Below are positions 13,954-20,971 of a stretch of 20,971 nt of DNA, piece by piece. Where the stretch lies: contig JBHPCA010000024.1 of NCBI GenBank assembly GCA_042576225.1, positions 1 through 20,971 on the forward strand, given 5' to 3'. Source of the DNA: GWF2-30-66 sp042576225. GTDB taxonomy: Bacteria > Babelota > Babeliae > Babelales > Vermiphilaceae. The notes beneath the pieces are model-generated. The model was not told the DNA's origin and ran no database searches. It saw only the letters and a program-made list of their open reading frames with translations. Every line of letters starts with the position of its first letter. Position 1 is the stretch's first letter. The translations under genes were made by a program, and so were the position numbers.

Positions 13954-14667
13954 ATGGAAAAAATTAAATATTCGATTAAATATCCATATGGACAACAAGA
14001 TCCTTATGCACGAGTTGAGCTTATTGCAAGTACAAATGTACACAGTGATACATTTACGGTTGATCAGATGCCGGTGCTTTCTGCTCGTGTTTCTCATGCA
14101 GCAAGTGGAAAAACAGGCGAGGATGCTGAACGGGATAAAAAATTAATGGATTATTTGGCACAGCATTATCACATGACGCCGTTTGAGCACCAGAGCGTGA
14201 CTTTTAAAGTGGTATTACCTTTGTTTGTTGCTCGCGAATGGATGCGCCACAGGACACAGTCGTATAACGAAGTTTCTATGCGTTACTCAAGTGATCCGGT
14301 TGGGCAGTTTTATTGCCCAGAAGTTTGGAGAATGCAGGCGTCTCGCAATAAGCAGTCGAGTGCTGGGGCTGTTGCAGACCAGCAGGGGTGTACGGAGATT
14401 TTACAACAAGCGTACCAGAATTCATTAGATGCGTACAAAAAATTATTAGAAAAAGGGGTTTGCAGAGAGCAGGCACGTTCAATTGTACCTGTGGGAAATT
14501 ATACACAATTTTATGCTACAGCGAATTTAAGAAACTGGGTAGGTTTTTATAAATTGAGAATTGCTCAGGATGCACAGTGGGAGATTAGGCAGTATGCCAA
14601 ATGCGTTGGCGAGTTTATGCAGGAACTATGGCCTGATAGTTGGGATGCTATGCAAAAGAGTTTGTGA
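13954..14667 (+). CDS. thyX: Flavin-dependent thymidylate synthase ThyX
   Basis: Cytoplasmic enzyme making dTMP from dUMP with methylene-tetrahydrofolate, FAD and NADPH; 237 aa. The ThyX signature RHR-x7-S is complete: Arg98-His99-Arg100 to Ser108 (RHRTQSYNEVS). Also present are HMTPFEHQ (73-80) for the flavin/substrate site and the C-terminal LRNWVGFYKLR-x-AQDAQWEIRQYA stretch with substrate-binding Arg residues. ATG start; the upstream ribosome-binding site is weak (GAAAGA). Divergent from the flavoprotein operon. Its presence suggests that the organism makes dTMP without ThyA, though ThyA elsewhere in the genome cannot be excluded. Confidence 0.96.
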   Translation: MEKIKYSIKYPYGQQDPYARVELIASTNVHSDTFTVDQMPVLSARVSHAASGKTGEDAERDKKLMDYLAQHYHMTPFEHQSVTFKVVLPLFVAREWMRHRTQSYNEVSMRYSSDPVGQFYCPEVWRMQASRNKQSSAGAVADQQGCTEILQQAYQNSLDAYKKLLEKGVCREQARSIVPVGNYTQFYATANLRNWVGFYKLRIAQDAQWEIRQYAKCVGEFMQELWPDSWDAMQKSL

Positions 14668-14710
14668 AACGCAAAAATATACGGGAAATATAAGAACGGG
14701 GCCATTGGCA

Positions 14711-14753
14711 GCCTCTATCTATATCTATTTTGGTTTGTCTCCCAAATAGAGGC
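14711..14753. repeat. Inverted repeat at the thyX convergent junction
   Basis: GCCTCTAT (14711-14718) and ATAGAGGC (14746-14753) are perfectly complementary with a 27-nt loop; an alternative stem pairs CTATTTTGG with CCCAAATAG (one mismatch). It spans the end of the minus-strand gene and could slow or end transcription from either side, but there is no T-run, so it is not a classical terminator. Confidence 0.35.
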
Positions 14754-15309
14754 AGAGATTGTGCTCAGAGGCGTATTCTTTGTACGGTTCGGGTAAATAG
14801 TCTTTGTCGATGGTAAAGTGCCCCTCTTTTAGGGCTTTTTCTAGTTTTTTTGGGATTGTAAGCACGAGAGAAAGCTTGTTTACGGCGTATAGGGTTTTGG
14901 GTTTTTCAAATTTTAAAATAAGCTTTTGTTCTGATTTTTTCCATACGCTGTCGCAGATTAGGTATCTCTCTATAGGCATAAAGTTTTTGTCGCTGTTTTT
15001 TTCGTAGAGTGAAGCAATCAGCTGATCTAGTGTTTTGCCGTTCCAGTAAAGGTGCAGCTCATGCAACGATACATAATCAGAAGCTGTTTTTTTTATGATT
15101 ATATCACCAGCAAGGATCCATTTGTCGTCAAACATCTTTTTTTTATTGTTTTTTTCTAGATCTTCCCATTTTGATTCTATTTTGATTATAAATTGCTCAG
15201 AAACCTCTTTAACCTCTTTTACTCCGTTTTTGCAATTAGTTTTGCTGTGTATTGATAGATTTATTGCTGCGCAAGCAACTAATGCGAGCTTTGCGTACTT
15301 CATTTTCAT
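14725..15309 (-). CDS. Secreted hypothetical protein
   Basis: Hypothetical protein of 194 aa with a signal peptide at residues 1-22 (MKMKYAKLALVACAAINLSIHS). The ATG is preceded by GGAGTAGGAAT, giving a clear start. The mature part mixes charged helices with predicted strands (FIIKIESKW, WILAGDIIIKK, LHELHLYWNGK, KLILKFEKP, LSLVLTIP) and might form a small beta-rich domain. It has a few isolated Cys. No family recognised and no functional partner nearby; the gene stands alone between two convergent or divergent neighbours. Confidence 0.7.
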   Translation of the reverse strand: MKMKYAKLALVACAAINLSIHSKTNCKNGVKEVKEVSEQFIIKIESKWEDLEKNNKKKMFDDKWILAGDIIIKKTASDYVSLHELHLYWNGKTLDQLIASLYEKNSDKNFMPIERYLICDSVWKKSEQKLILKFEKPKTLYAVNKLSLVLTIPKKLEKALKEGHFTIDKDYLPEPYKEYASEHNLCLYLGDKPK

Positions 15310-15448
15310 ATTCCTACTCCATTTTTACTACTTATTCAACCTCATCACAATAGATAATAGCATATTAGGTGAAATTGCGTGAAGTTTTTTGTCAAAAAGT
15401 TGCATAAGGCCTGTTTAGAGGCTTATTTGAAGCTTTGTTTATGGCTGC

Positions 15449-15476
15449 TTGTACTTTTTACTGAAAATGGTATAAT
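15449..15476 (+). promoter_or_regulatory. Strong promoter of the acidic-repeat protein gene
   Basis: TTGTAC (15449-15454), 16-nt spacer, perfect TATAAT (15471-15476) preceded by TGG, an extended -10. Expected start of transcription near 15483, giving a leader of about 70 nt. Confidence 0.75.
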
Positions 15477-15553
15477 TATAGACATAAATATGAGTGGTTA
15501 TTAATAAGTGGTTATGTATATTTTTACTTTAAATTTTAATGGAGGTATATACT

Positions 15554-17020
15554 ATGTTCAATAGTAATGTTTTTTTTAAGAGATTTTTCCACATCACATG
15601 TTTTTCTCTAAGTATATTAGGGCTTTTTGGGAGTTTTTCATTGTCTGGCATGAAAAATAAAAGGGCTATGGCAATTGAGAAGAAAAAAAAGATAGAGAAG
15701 AAAAAAGAACTGGTCAAAAATGAGTTAATGAAAAACCTGAAAGTAAGCGTTTATTTCACTAATGCGTTTGCCAAGAAGTTGTCTGAAAAGAAAAAGATGA
15801 AAAAAAACATTAACGCAAAGCTTGATCTCTCAGAGGTGCTTAAGATTCTTTTGAAAGAAGAAAATGCAAGTGAGATTAGCAGCCCTATTTTGGAAAAATT
15901 CATTATTGACGCTATGGAGCAAGAGGAGGTTTTAAGGAATGAGTTTTTTGTGTTTTTAAAAAACTTAGAAAAAGATGAAAAAAAGAACTTAAAAAAAGAT
16001 AAAAAAAAGAAGAAGTTACCGATTATTTATGATAGTGTTAGTGACGATGATACTGATAGTGATGAGGATGCAGATAGTGACAGCGATAGCGATGAAGATG
16101 AAGTTCCGAGCTTATCAGTTGGTATTTTGCAAAGAAAGAAATTAAACGAAAGCAAGGGCGTTTGGGTCTCTGAGTTTAAATATAAAATTCCTACCATTAC
16201 TAATGGTATTTATAAAAAAAAGGATTGCACTAAAGAGTGTTGCATTAAAAAGTTGCCTGGTTGCCCTAATGTTGCAGTAATCCACGTACCTTGTATAAGT
16301 CAAGAAGATTGGGGTAAAAATAAAAATAAAAAGAAATATGATCACTGGTCAGGTAATGTGTGCCCATTCCACTCGATTAAAAACTCTGAGATTTTGGCTT
16401 CATCAGGAAGTCCTATTGATCTGATTAAGAAGCTTAACTCAAAAGAGACTAAAAAAGATATAGAAAAGACTGTTAAAAAGGGTTACAAGCTTCTCAATAA
16501 AAAGAAGCCGGAGTTTTTGGGCGCTGGTCAAATGGTAAAAATAAATAAATCACGAGGGTATAGCAATAAGATTGTGAATATTAAATCGCCAAATTCTTTT
16601 ATATTACGGTCTATTATTAGTGAAACAATTGGTCTTGGTGATGGCGATATATTTTACTCTTTACAACTTAAACTTAAGGCACTTAAGAAAAATGATGATC
16701 CGCGTAAAAGGTTTAAGAATCAAAAAACAACTGAGGTTTTAATGCTTAATGTTGGTTCTCACTGGATTGCTGTGAGATTAGAGCATATACCGCAAGAACT
16801 ACAAAAAAAGTTTGGCTTTGAGTATGCGATAATTTTTGCAGATTCACTACCTGATTTTAATTATGAAAAGATTTTTGACTCAAAAGACGAGGATATTAGA
16901 GGAATCAATAATCATGAGTGGTACTTCAAAGAGATCGCAAAAGCATTTGGCATGGGTACCCTTCGTCAAACTCAGGATGATAGTGATGAAGATGATAGTG
17001 ATGAAGATGATAGTGAGTGA
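15554..17020 (+). CDS. Secreted acidic-repeat protein with possible Cys-His-Asp peptidase domain
   Basis: Protein of 488 aa. Start is ATG 15554, spaced 8 nt from GGAGG (15541-15545); the ATG at 15539 overlaps that site. Signal peptide at residues 1-32 (hydrophobic core FHITCFSLSILGLFGSF). Then a Lys-rich helical part, an Asp/Ser run (about 160-183), a Cys cluster (Cys225, 229, 230, 237, 247), and a C-terminal part with WSGNVCPFHSIKN (Cys270), NVGSHWIAVRLE (His403) and YAIIFADSLPD (Asp430). The order Cys, then His-Trp, then a strand ending in Asp-Ser is that of papain-like deubiquitinases such as Josephin. This is inferred from motifs only. The C-terminus is a DDSDE repeat. Driven by a strong promoter and ended by a clear terminator. 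A role as an exported effector is plausible. Confidence 0.75.
   Translation: MFNSNVFFKRFFHITCFSLSILGLFGSFSLSGMKNKRAMAIEKKKKIEKKKELVKNELMKNLKVSVYFTNAFAKKLSEKKKMKKNINAKLDLSEVLKILLKEENASEISSPILEKFIIDAMEQEEVLRNEFFVFLKNLEKDEKKNLKKDKKKKKLPIIYDSVSDDDTDSDEDADSDSDSDEDEVPSLSVGILQRKKLNESKGVWVSEFKYKIPTITNGIYKKKDCTKECCIKKLPGCPNVAVIHVPCISQEDWGKNKNKKKYDHWSGNVCPFHSIKNSEILASSGSPIDLIKKLNSKETKKDIEKTVKKGYKLLNKKKPEFLGAGQMVKINKSRGYSNKIVNIKSPNSFILRSIISETIGLGDGDIFYSLQLKLKALKKNDDPRKRFKNQKTTEVLMLNVGSHWIAVRLEHIPQELQKKFGFEYAIIFADSLPDFNYEKIFDSKDEDIRGINNHEWYFKEIAKAFGMGTLRQTQDDSDEDDSDEDDSE
16976..17020 (+). repeat. 15-bp tandem repeat at the 3' end of the acidic-repeat gene
   Basis: GATGATAGTGATGAA at 16976-16990 and 16991-17005, with a third copy at 17006-17020 that diverges at its end into the TGA stop. 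It encodes DDSDE, DDSDE, DDSE. Confidence 0.9.
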
Positions 17021-17063
17021 GGATTTAAAACAAGCAGGCTTATAGTTTTTGAGAAATAATTTT

Positions 17064-17107
17064 AAAACTGGGGTAAAAGTGTGTTATTGCTTTTGCCCCA
17101 GTTTTTT
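17064..17107. terminator. Bidirectional intrinsic terminator
   Basis: A 16-bp stem, AAAACTGGGGTAAAAG (17064-17079) with its complement (17090-17105), holding one G-T pair and a 10-nt loop. It is followed by a T-run on the plus strand (17102-17107) and by TTTTAAA when read from the minus strand. It sits between two convergent genes and can serve both. Confidence 0.92.
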
Positions 17108-17139
17108 AATGCCTATTTTTTAACTTGTGTTAATACACT

Positions 17140-18120
17140 CTAATAAGCGCTTCTTCTTGCCATGACCATACCAGCAGGGATAAAGAACTTAATTGGCAGG
17201 GAATAGGTATTTTTACTCAAGTAGCTTGGAACTGGCGGAAATGATGTGCTGGATTCGTTAATAATGCTAAGCATAAATTGATCAAATGCATGTATTCCGG
17301 AGGTTTTTGCAACTGATGTATGATTTACTCTGCCATTATTGTTCAGCACAATATTGATAAGTACTATTAACGTGTCACGAGGTGAGACTGGGCGCATAAC
17401 CATAAGTGTGTTTTTTCTTATTTTTAGCGACGTTTCTATGCAATCAAATATTTTTTTAATGTATCTTTCGTGCTTGAGCTGCTCCTCTGTTGGCATACCT
17501 TTTGCGCTTTTTGTATATTGAATGAGGTTCGCTCCCTGTTTTTGCGCATAATCTAAAAAGCCTTTGGATATATCTTTGAGTGTTAGCTTTTGCGGTTTTT
17601 GTTCTGGCTTTACGGGTTTCACAGGTTTTTCTTGTTTTACTGGTTTTTTTGGCTCAGGCTTTTTGGGTAAAGCTTTTTTTTCAGGTATTTGCTTTTTGAT
17701 GAGCCTTGTTTTTTGCGGTGATTTTTTCACGAGGGGCTTTTTTTTAGGTTTGGGTTTTGGTTTAGGCTTTATATCAGGTTTTTTTTCTTGAATTTTTGGT
17801 ATTGGCTTAGGTTTTGGCTTTTGCTGGGCTCGAGGTTTTTTAAGTCCCTGAAACGCAGGTAGCTTTGGTCTAGGCTTAGGTTTTGGTTTTGGAGGCTGAA
17901 CCTTTGGTTTAGGTTTTGGTAGGGGTTTGGGCTTGGGCTTAGGTTTTTTGAAGATGACTTTGGCCTGTTTTTTTTGTTTTTTAAAAAAAATGTCTTTTAC
18001 TGAGTATCGAAAGAAAAAAAACAAAAGTATAAGCACTATAAGGTGCAACATGAGTGAAATTAAGAAGATGTGTCTTTTTTTTAGGTTATTTGCTCTCTCT
18101 TTTTTCACTTTTTTCCTCAT
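17140..18120 (-). CDS. TonB/TolA-like energy-transducing protein
   Basis: Inner-membrane protein of 326 aa with a periplasmic reach. Residues 18-37 form the single membrane helix, holding Ser22-x3-His26, the SxxxH motif by which TonB and TolA couple to ExbB/ExbD or TolQ/TolR. Residues 54-177 are a Lys-Pro-rich rod of repeated KPKP and KPEQ units. Residues 219-315 form a globular end with INIVLNNNGRV (256-266) and SFPPVPSYL (293-301), like the TonB/TolA C-terminal domain. It would pass proton-motive-force energy to an outer-membrane partner. No exbB, exbD or receptor gene is in the window. ATG start has a weak ribosome-binding site; GTG at 18108, just after GAGG, is an alternative. Confidence 0.88.
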   Translation of the reverse strand: MRKKVKKERANNLKKRHIFLISLMLHLIVLILLFFFFRYSVKDIFFKKQKKQAKVIFKKPKPKPKPLPKPKPKVQPPKPKPKPRPKLPAFQGLKKPRAQQKPKPKPIPKIQEKKPDIKPKPKPKPKKKPLVKKSPQKTRLIKKQIPEKKALPKKPEPKKPVKQEKPVKPVKPEQKPQKLTLKDISKGFLDYAQKQGANLIQYTKSAKGMPTEEQLKHERYIKKIFDCIETSLKIRKNTLMVMRPVSPRDTLIVLINIVLNNNGRVNHTSVAKTSGIHAFDQFMLSIINESSTSFPPVPSYLSKNTYSLPIKFFIPAGMVMARRSAY

Positions 18121-18390
18121 CTACTGCCGTGACTTAGTGACTTATATTATGACTTGCACACACTTTGCTTTTTATTAGCCTAGACGATATTGGGTAAAAT
18201 AAGAAACGCTTTTTGTTATTTTGTGCCAAAATAGTAGAAAGATTCGGGTAAATCAATGTTTTAACGGAGATGTAGGCTTGTTGCGTACTTATCGGGGTGA
18301 GGCCTCCAGGAGTGGAGCCAATTCTGTCTAAAAAATCCCAAAAACCCCAAAAATCCCAAAATAACGGGCAAATAATGGCAAAAAGGGCTT

Positions 18391-18510
18391 TTGGCCCGTC
18401 CTTTGTCATACTTCTTCGCAGCTGCTTACGCCGTCGCCCTTTTTAGGGCTATGGCGCACAGGGCAGGATGATTGGGCTGAAAGCGAAGATGTGAGCCTGT
18501 TGGACGGCCA
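18391..18510. repeat. Nested palindromic element (copy B)
   Basis: Outer stem TGGCC-C-GTCC (18392-18401) pairs with GGACGGCCA (18502-18510) around one bulged C. A second stem is TCTTCGC (18413-18419) with GCGAAGA (18483-18489). The core hairpin is CGCC...GGCG (18429-18432 with 18453-18456) plus GCCCT/AGGGC (18436-18440 with 18445-18449) around a TTTT loop. Between these core stems lies GTC facing TAT, exactly as in copy A. Probably a dispersed, non-autonomous mobile palindrome. Confidence 0.72.
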
Positions 18511-18544
18511 TATAAATATTTTCTACAAAAAATTACAAATAGCC

Positions 18545-18574
18545 TTGATTTTTCTTTTTTAAATCTTCTATAAT
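18545..18574 (+). promoter_or_regulatory. Promoter of the ankyrin-like gene
   Basis: TTGATT (18545-18550), 18-nt spacer, perfect TATAAT (18569-18574). Expected transcript start near 18581, with a long leader up to the ATG at 18709. Confidence 0.7.
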
Positions 18575-18708
18575 AAAAATAGAAGAGAGGGTTTGGGTAT
18601 TTGAGTAAATTGATCAAAGTAGGAAAAAAGGGAGAATTAAGGTATATTTTTTTAAAATGTGTTGTGTTTTTAACCCATTTTAAAACCAATTTAAATAAAG
18701 GGGATATT

Positions 18709-19779
18709 ATGAAAAACAAAATATTTGTTGCGTTTATGGCAGGGCTGCTTCTTGCAGGTAATTCTGGCTTGCTTGGAATGATGACTGAAAAAGAGCAAAA
18801 AGAGCGATGGAAAAAGGAAGGTATATTTGAAGGAGCAATTGAGAATGCGGTTCAATATGGGGATAAGAAGTATGTAGACAAGGTAAAGAAATACGTTAAA
18901 GATAAAAAATTTGGGATAGAATGTGAACTCTTAGGAGGGACGCCTTTGCAGGTTGCTTTAGATCAATGGAAACATGTGAGGAAAGCTGCTAATTTAGGTA
19001 TAATTGTATGGCTTATAGAAAATGGAGCTAATGTAAAAGTCGAAGATCCTGACTTTAAAACCATTCTTGATAAGGCTATATATCAGCTTTATTGGATGTC
19101 TTTGAATAAAAAAGGATTTCTTGACTCATATAGAGATCAAAAGAAAGGGCTTGATGTTTTTTCTAAAGGGTTGAAAATAATAGCCTTGCTTATTAGTAAG
19201 GGCTTGAAACCGACCGAAGATAGCAAGAAATATTTGGGGTTAACCAAGAAAATAGTATTTGATTCGGAACGTAAAGTATCTTACGAGGCAAATAAGGAGC
19301 TAGATAAATATTTGAAAAAGTGGAAGATAAAGTCTCCTCTCTTAGGCAAGCTTAAAAAGCCTTATATCTTTTCAAAGACTTATAAGAAGCCGAAGCCTAA
19401 AAAGACTTTGTTGTCAAAAAAAGAGACAGCTTCTTTAAAAAAGAAAATAAATAAAATTAAAGATATTATTAGTAAAAAAGAGGAATATTATAAAGTTGTT
19501 GTGAGGGGCGGTGTATCGAATAGCTATTATGGAGATTTTTTTAACAAACTGGAAAATCACAGGAAAAGGGGCAGAAAGATTGATAAAGACGAATATGATG
19601 GAGATTTAGAATTTTTAATTGATAATATTGTTAAACGGGGAAAGTGGGTAACAAATCCAAACCTGAGAAGGCCGGTTAAAATAAAGCTTAAATCCGAAAA
19701 AACAATTAGAAAAGAACTTAAAGAGCTTGAAGGTTTTAAGAAAAAGCTATTCGATCTTGAAAAAGAGCTCAAAAAATAA
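18709..19779 (+). CDS. Secreted ankyrin-repeat-like protein
   Basis: Protein of 356 aa. The ATG at 18709 follows AAAGGGG (ending 18703), which decides the start over an upstream in-frame TTG at 18601. Signal peptide at residues 1-23 (MKNKIFVAFMAGLLLAGNSG then a Leu-Gly-Met end). A first degenerate repeat (FEGAIENAVQYGDKKYVDKVKKYV) leads to a better ankyrin match: GGTPLQVALDQ then a helix with IIVWLIENGANVKVED, and a third with IIALLISKGLKP. The C-terminal half is Lys-rich and helical, without recognised domain. Ankyrin proteins mediate protein binding; in host-associated bacteria exported ones often act on the host, which is inference here. It has its own promoter and terminator. Confidence 0.78.
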   Translation: MKNKIFVAFMAGLLLAGNSGLLGMMTEKEQKERWKKEGIFEGAIENAVQYGDKKYVDKVKKYVKDKKFGIECELLGGTPLQVALDQWKHVRKAANLGIIVWLIENGANVKVEDPDFKTILDKAIYQLYWMSLNKKGFLDSYRDQKKGLDVFSKGLKIIALLISKGLKPTEDSKKYLGLTKKIVFDSERKVSYEANKELDKYLKKWKIKSPLLGKLKKPYIFSKTYKKPKPKKTLLSKKETASLKKKINKIKDIISKKEEYYKVVVRGGVSNSYYGDFFNKLENHRKRGRKIDKDEYDGDLEFLIDNIVKRGKWVTNPNLRRPVKIKLKSEKTIRKELKELEGFKKKLFDLEKELKK

Positions 19780-19822
19780 AGAGCTTCCAAAATAGAACAC
19801 CTTAAACAGGATTAAAAGTAAT

Positions 19823-19861
19823 GAGCTCGGTGCTTAATAAATGTACCGGGCTTATTTTTTT
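19823..19861 (+). terminator. Intrinsic terminator after the ankyrin-like gene
   Basis: AGCTCGGT (19824-19831) pairs with ACCGGGCT (19845-19852) with one T-G pair, 13-nt loop, followed by a T-rich tail (19855-19861). It lies between two convergent genes; the reverse side has only a weak T-run. Confidence 0.82.
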
Positions 19862-19866
19862 ATTTT

Positions 19867-20841
19867 TCACGTAATTTTTATATGCACAATATTTTTTTTC
19901 TTGACCAAAGACCAATCTTTGAGAATCTGGTGTTCTTTGCTGCCAGGTTGTTTCAAAAATTTAATAATCTCGTCTAGAAAGCTTTGCGTGACAGGGAATT
20001 TCACTTGTTGCCTGATGAGCCAGTGTATCAAGACCCGATAGAGCATGACTGGATGTAAGCGAAGTAATTGGTTTAAGTTTATATAAAAAACCCCTGATTT
20101 TTCGCTAGAAATCTCTTTAAATGTTTTATGGGTTAGCTGTTCTAAAAATTGTTCAGTATCTTGGAGTCGATCCATGGTAGTTTTAAAATTTTGGTCAAAA
20201 CGTTTGTCACACGCCTGCAGTGCAGGAATAACCTGTTGCCTGATTCTATTGCGTAAAAACTCTTGAGATATGTTGCTCGGGTCTGTAAGATATGCGATAT
20301 TGTTTTTGTCTAAGAAATTAATAATATCTTGCTTGTTTATTTCTAAAAGCGGGCGAATATACGGGCCGTTTTTCGGTTTCATTGCAGTTAGGCCAGATAA
20401 CGAACTTCCTCTAATGAGCCTAATAAAAAAGGTCTCTTGCTGGTCTTGTGCATGATGCGCAAGGGCGACTAAGTCACAATTATATTCTTTTTTTAAGAGT
20501 TCAAAAAAATAACGTCTGGCCTTGCGGCCAAATTCTTCTTTAGAGCCCTCAAATTTCAATTTTGCGCTAAAATCTGACATTTTACCTGGGACACAAAAAG
20601 TGCCATATTTTTTTGCGATATCAAGGCAAAATTGTGCGTCTTTGGATGATTCTGGTCGCCATTCGTGGTCCAGGTAGGCTGCGATGACCTCTTTGATAAG
20701 GCCTTCTTTTTTGAGTTTTGCAAGAAAATCTAGCAAAAAGACAGAATCGGGGCCTCCAGAAAGGCCCAGCAAAATTTTGCTGTCTTTGGGTATTAAGTTA
20801 TGCTTTTCTATGAAGTCTTTTATTTTTTTTTCTATAGCCAT
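19867..20841 (-). CDS. tilS: tRNA(Ile)-lysidine synthase TilS
   Basis: Cytoplasmic ATP-dependent enzyme that attaches lysine to cytidine 34 of tRNA-Ile(CAU) so that it reads AUA. 324 aa: the N-type ATP-pyrophosphatase domain with SGGPDS (residues 28-33), DHEWRPES (58-65), AHHAQDQQETFFIRLIRGSSLSGL (128-151, here with Gln where HHADDQ is common), RPLL (163-166) and DPSN-x6-RNRIR (187-201), then a helical middle domain. It is shorter than the E. coli enzyme and lacks the far C-terminal domain, as in other compact TilS proteins. ATG is preceded by AGGACTCAGG. Codons for residues 101-115 recur as an exact inverted copy at the window end. Confidence 0.96.
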   Translation of the reverse strand: MAIEKKIKDFIEKHNLIPKDSKILLGLSGGPDSVFLLDFLAKLKKEGLIKEVIAAYLDHEWRPESSKDAQFCLDIAKKYGTFCVPGKMSDFSAKLKFEGSKEEFGRKARRYFFELLKKEYNCDLVALAHHAQDQQETFFIRLIRGSSLSGLTAMKPKNGPYIRPLLEINKQDIINFLDKNNIAYLTDPSNISQEFLRNRIRQQVIPALQACDKRFDQNFKTTMDRLQDTEQFLEQLTHKTFKEISSEKSGVFYINLNQLLRLHPVMLYRVLIHWLIRQQVKFPVTQSFLDEIIKFLKQPGSKEHQILKDWSLVKKKNIVHIKIT

Positions 20842-20927
20842 CCTGAGTCCTGAACTTGAGAAAAAGGTAAAATATACAGCTTTATAGTTGGTATTTTCTT
20901 AATTTTAGCTGGTTTTTATTATCTTGA

Positions 20928-20971
20928 AAAGAAGAATTTGGCCGCAAGGCCAGACGTTATTTTTTTGAACT
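20928..20971 (+). repeat. Exact 44-bp inverted copy of part of tilS at the window end
   Basis: Bases 20928-20971 are the perfect reverse complement of 20498-20541. On the plus strand they read as TilS residues KEEFGRKARRYFFEL. The match runs to the last base of the window, so its true length is unknown. The arms are 386 bp apart and enclose the tilS 5' end and its upstream region. It may be a fold-back artefact. Confidence 0.9.

Larger units (their letters stand above)
18121..18708. other. 588-bp intergenic region
   Basis: The only long non-coding stretch. From left to right: leader of the TonB-like gene; an A/C-tract (about 18330-18363) with CCC, CCCC and CCC separated by A-runs; the nested palindromic element 18391-18510; a good promoter (18545-18574); and a leader of about 125 nt for the ankyrin-like gene. 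Open frames crossing it are shadows without ribosome-binding sites. I see no tRNA-like or other RNA gene. Confidence 0.7.

Noticed and set aside
17564..17791. Plus-strand frame rich in Gly and Phe opposite the TonB-like gene
   Set aside because: It is the antisense shadow of the Lys-Pro repeat region.
18121..18160. AAGTCAC motifs before the TonB-like gene resembling the 16-bp array at 1091
   Set aside because: Only seven to nine bases are shared and spacing differs; too short to call a related array.
18330..18363. A/C-tract resembling ciliate-type telomere repeats or a G-quadruplex on the minus strand
   Set aside because: Units are irregular and only three G-runs of three or more occur, one short of a standard quadruplex; most likely low-complexity sequence.
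18134..18719. Two minus-strand open frames of 91 and 97 codons in the intergenic region
   Set aside because: They lack ribosome-binding sites, run through the palindromic element and the promoter, and have compositions expected of chance frames.
1..20971. tRNA, rRNA or CRISPR loci
   Set aside because: I found no T-loop-like GTTCGAATC blocks with cloverleaf pairing, no rRNA-like stretches and no regularly spaced repeats with unique spacers.

Overview
The window reads as one stretch of an AT-rich bacterial genome using the standard code (TGA is used as a stop, for example in thyX, tilS and the gene ending at 17020). It has tightly packed genes on both strands. About half of the proteins are lineage-specific and start with a signal peptide or a single membrane anchor. 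A TonB-like protein points to an outer membrane. The mix of secreted unknowns, an ankyrin-like protein, a possible secreted cysteine peptidase and small core-metabolism genes suggests a host-associated bacterium. Candidatus Dependentiae (TM6) is my best guess, but this is inference from gene content and style; no marker gene in the window proves it.

Layout: 134-1084 is a membrane-anchored protein with a run of about eleven heptads. A 16-bp tandem repeat follows, then three tandem paralogues of the TVP38/TMEM64 (DedA/VTT) membrane family (1159-3327). 3324-4452 holds two small secreted or membrane unknowns. 4455-5712 (minus) is a signal-bearing HAD hydrolase overlapping a FluC/CrcB fluoride channel. 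A divergent promoter region with two palindromes (5713-5976) leads into a U-type Fe-S scaffold gene, a NurA-domain nuclease and a secreted unknown (5977-8619). 8769-10133 is an anchored unknown with a GC-rich palindromic element inserted in frame. 10134-13787 (minus) carries dnaJ, a GalE-type epimerase that seems to lack its C-terminal end, and a UDP-galactopyranose-mutase-like flavoprotein. thyX is divergent at 13954. 14725-15309 (minus) is a secreted unknown. 15554-17020 is a secreted acidic-repeat protein with a possible Cys-His-Asp peptidase triad. 17140-18120 (minus) is a TonB/TolA-like protein. 18121-18708 is the only long non-coding stretch and holds a second palindromic element with the same core as the one at 8991-9107. 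18709-19779 is a secreted ankyrin-like protein and 19867-20841 (minus) is tilS.

Functional themes are envelope and secretion (TVP38 trio, TonB, many exported unknowns), sugar-nucleotide chemistry (epimerase plus mutase-like enzyme), and housekeeping (DnaJ, ThyX, TilS, Fe-S scaffold, NurA). Three convergent gene pairs meet with no gap, so intrinsic terminators are absent there. Two other convergent pairs are separated by clear hairpin terminators. The last 44 bases are an exact inverted copy of part of tilS, which may mark a fold-back assembly artefact at the end of the sequence.
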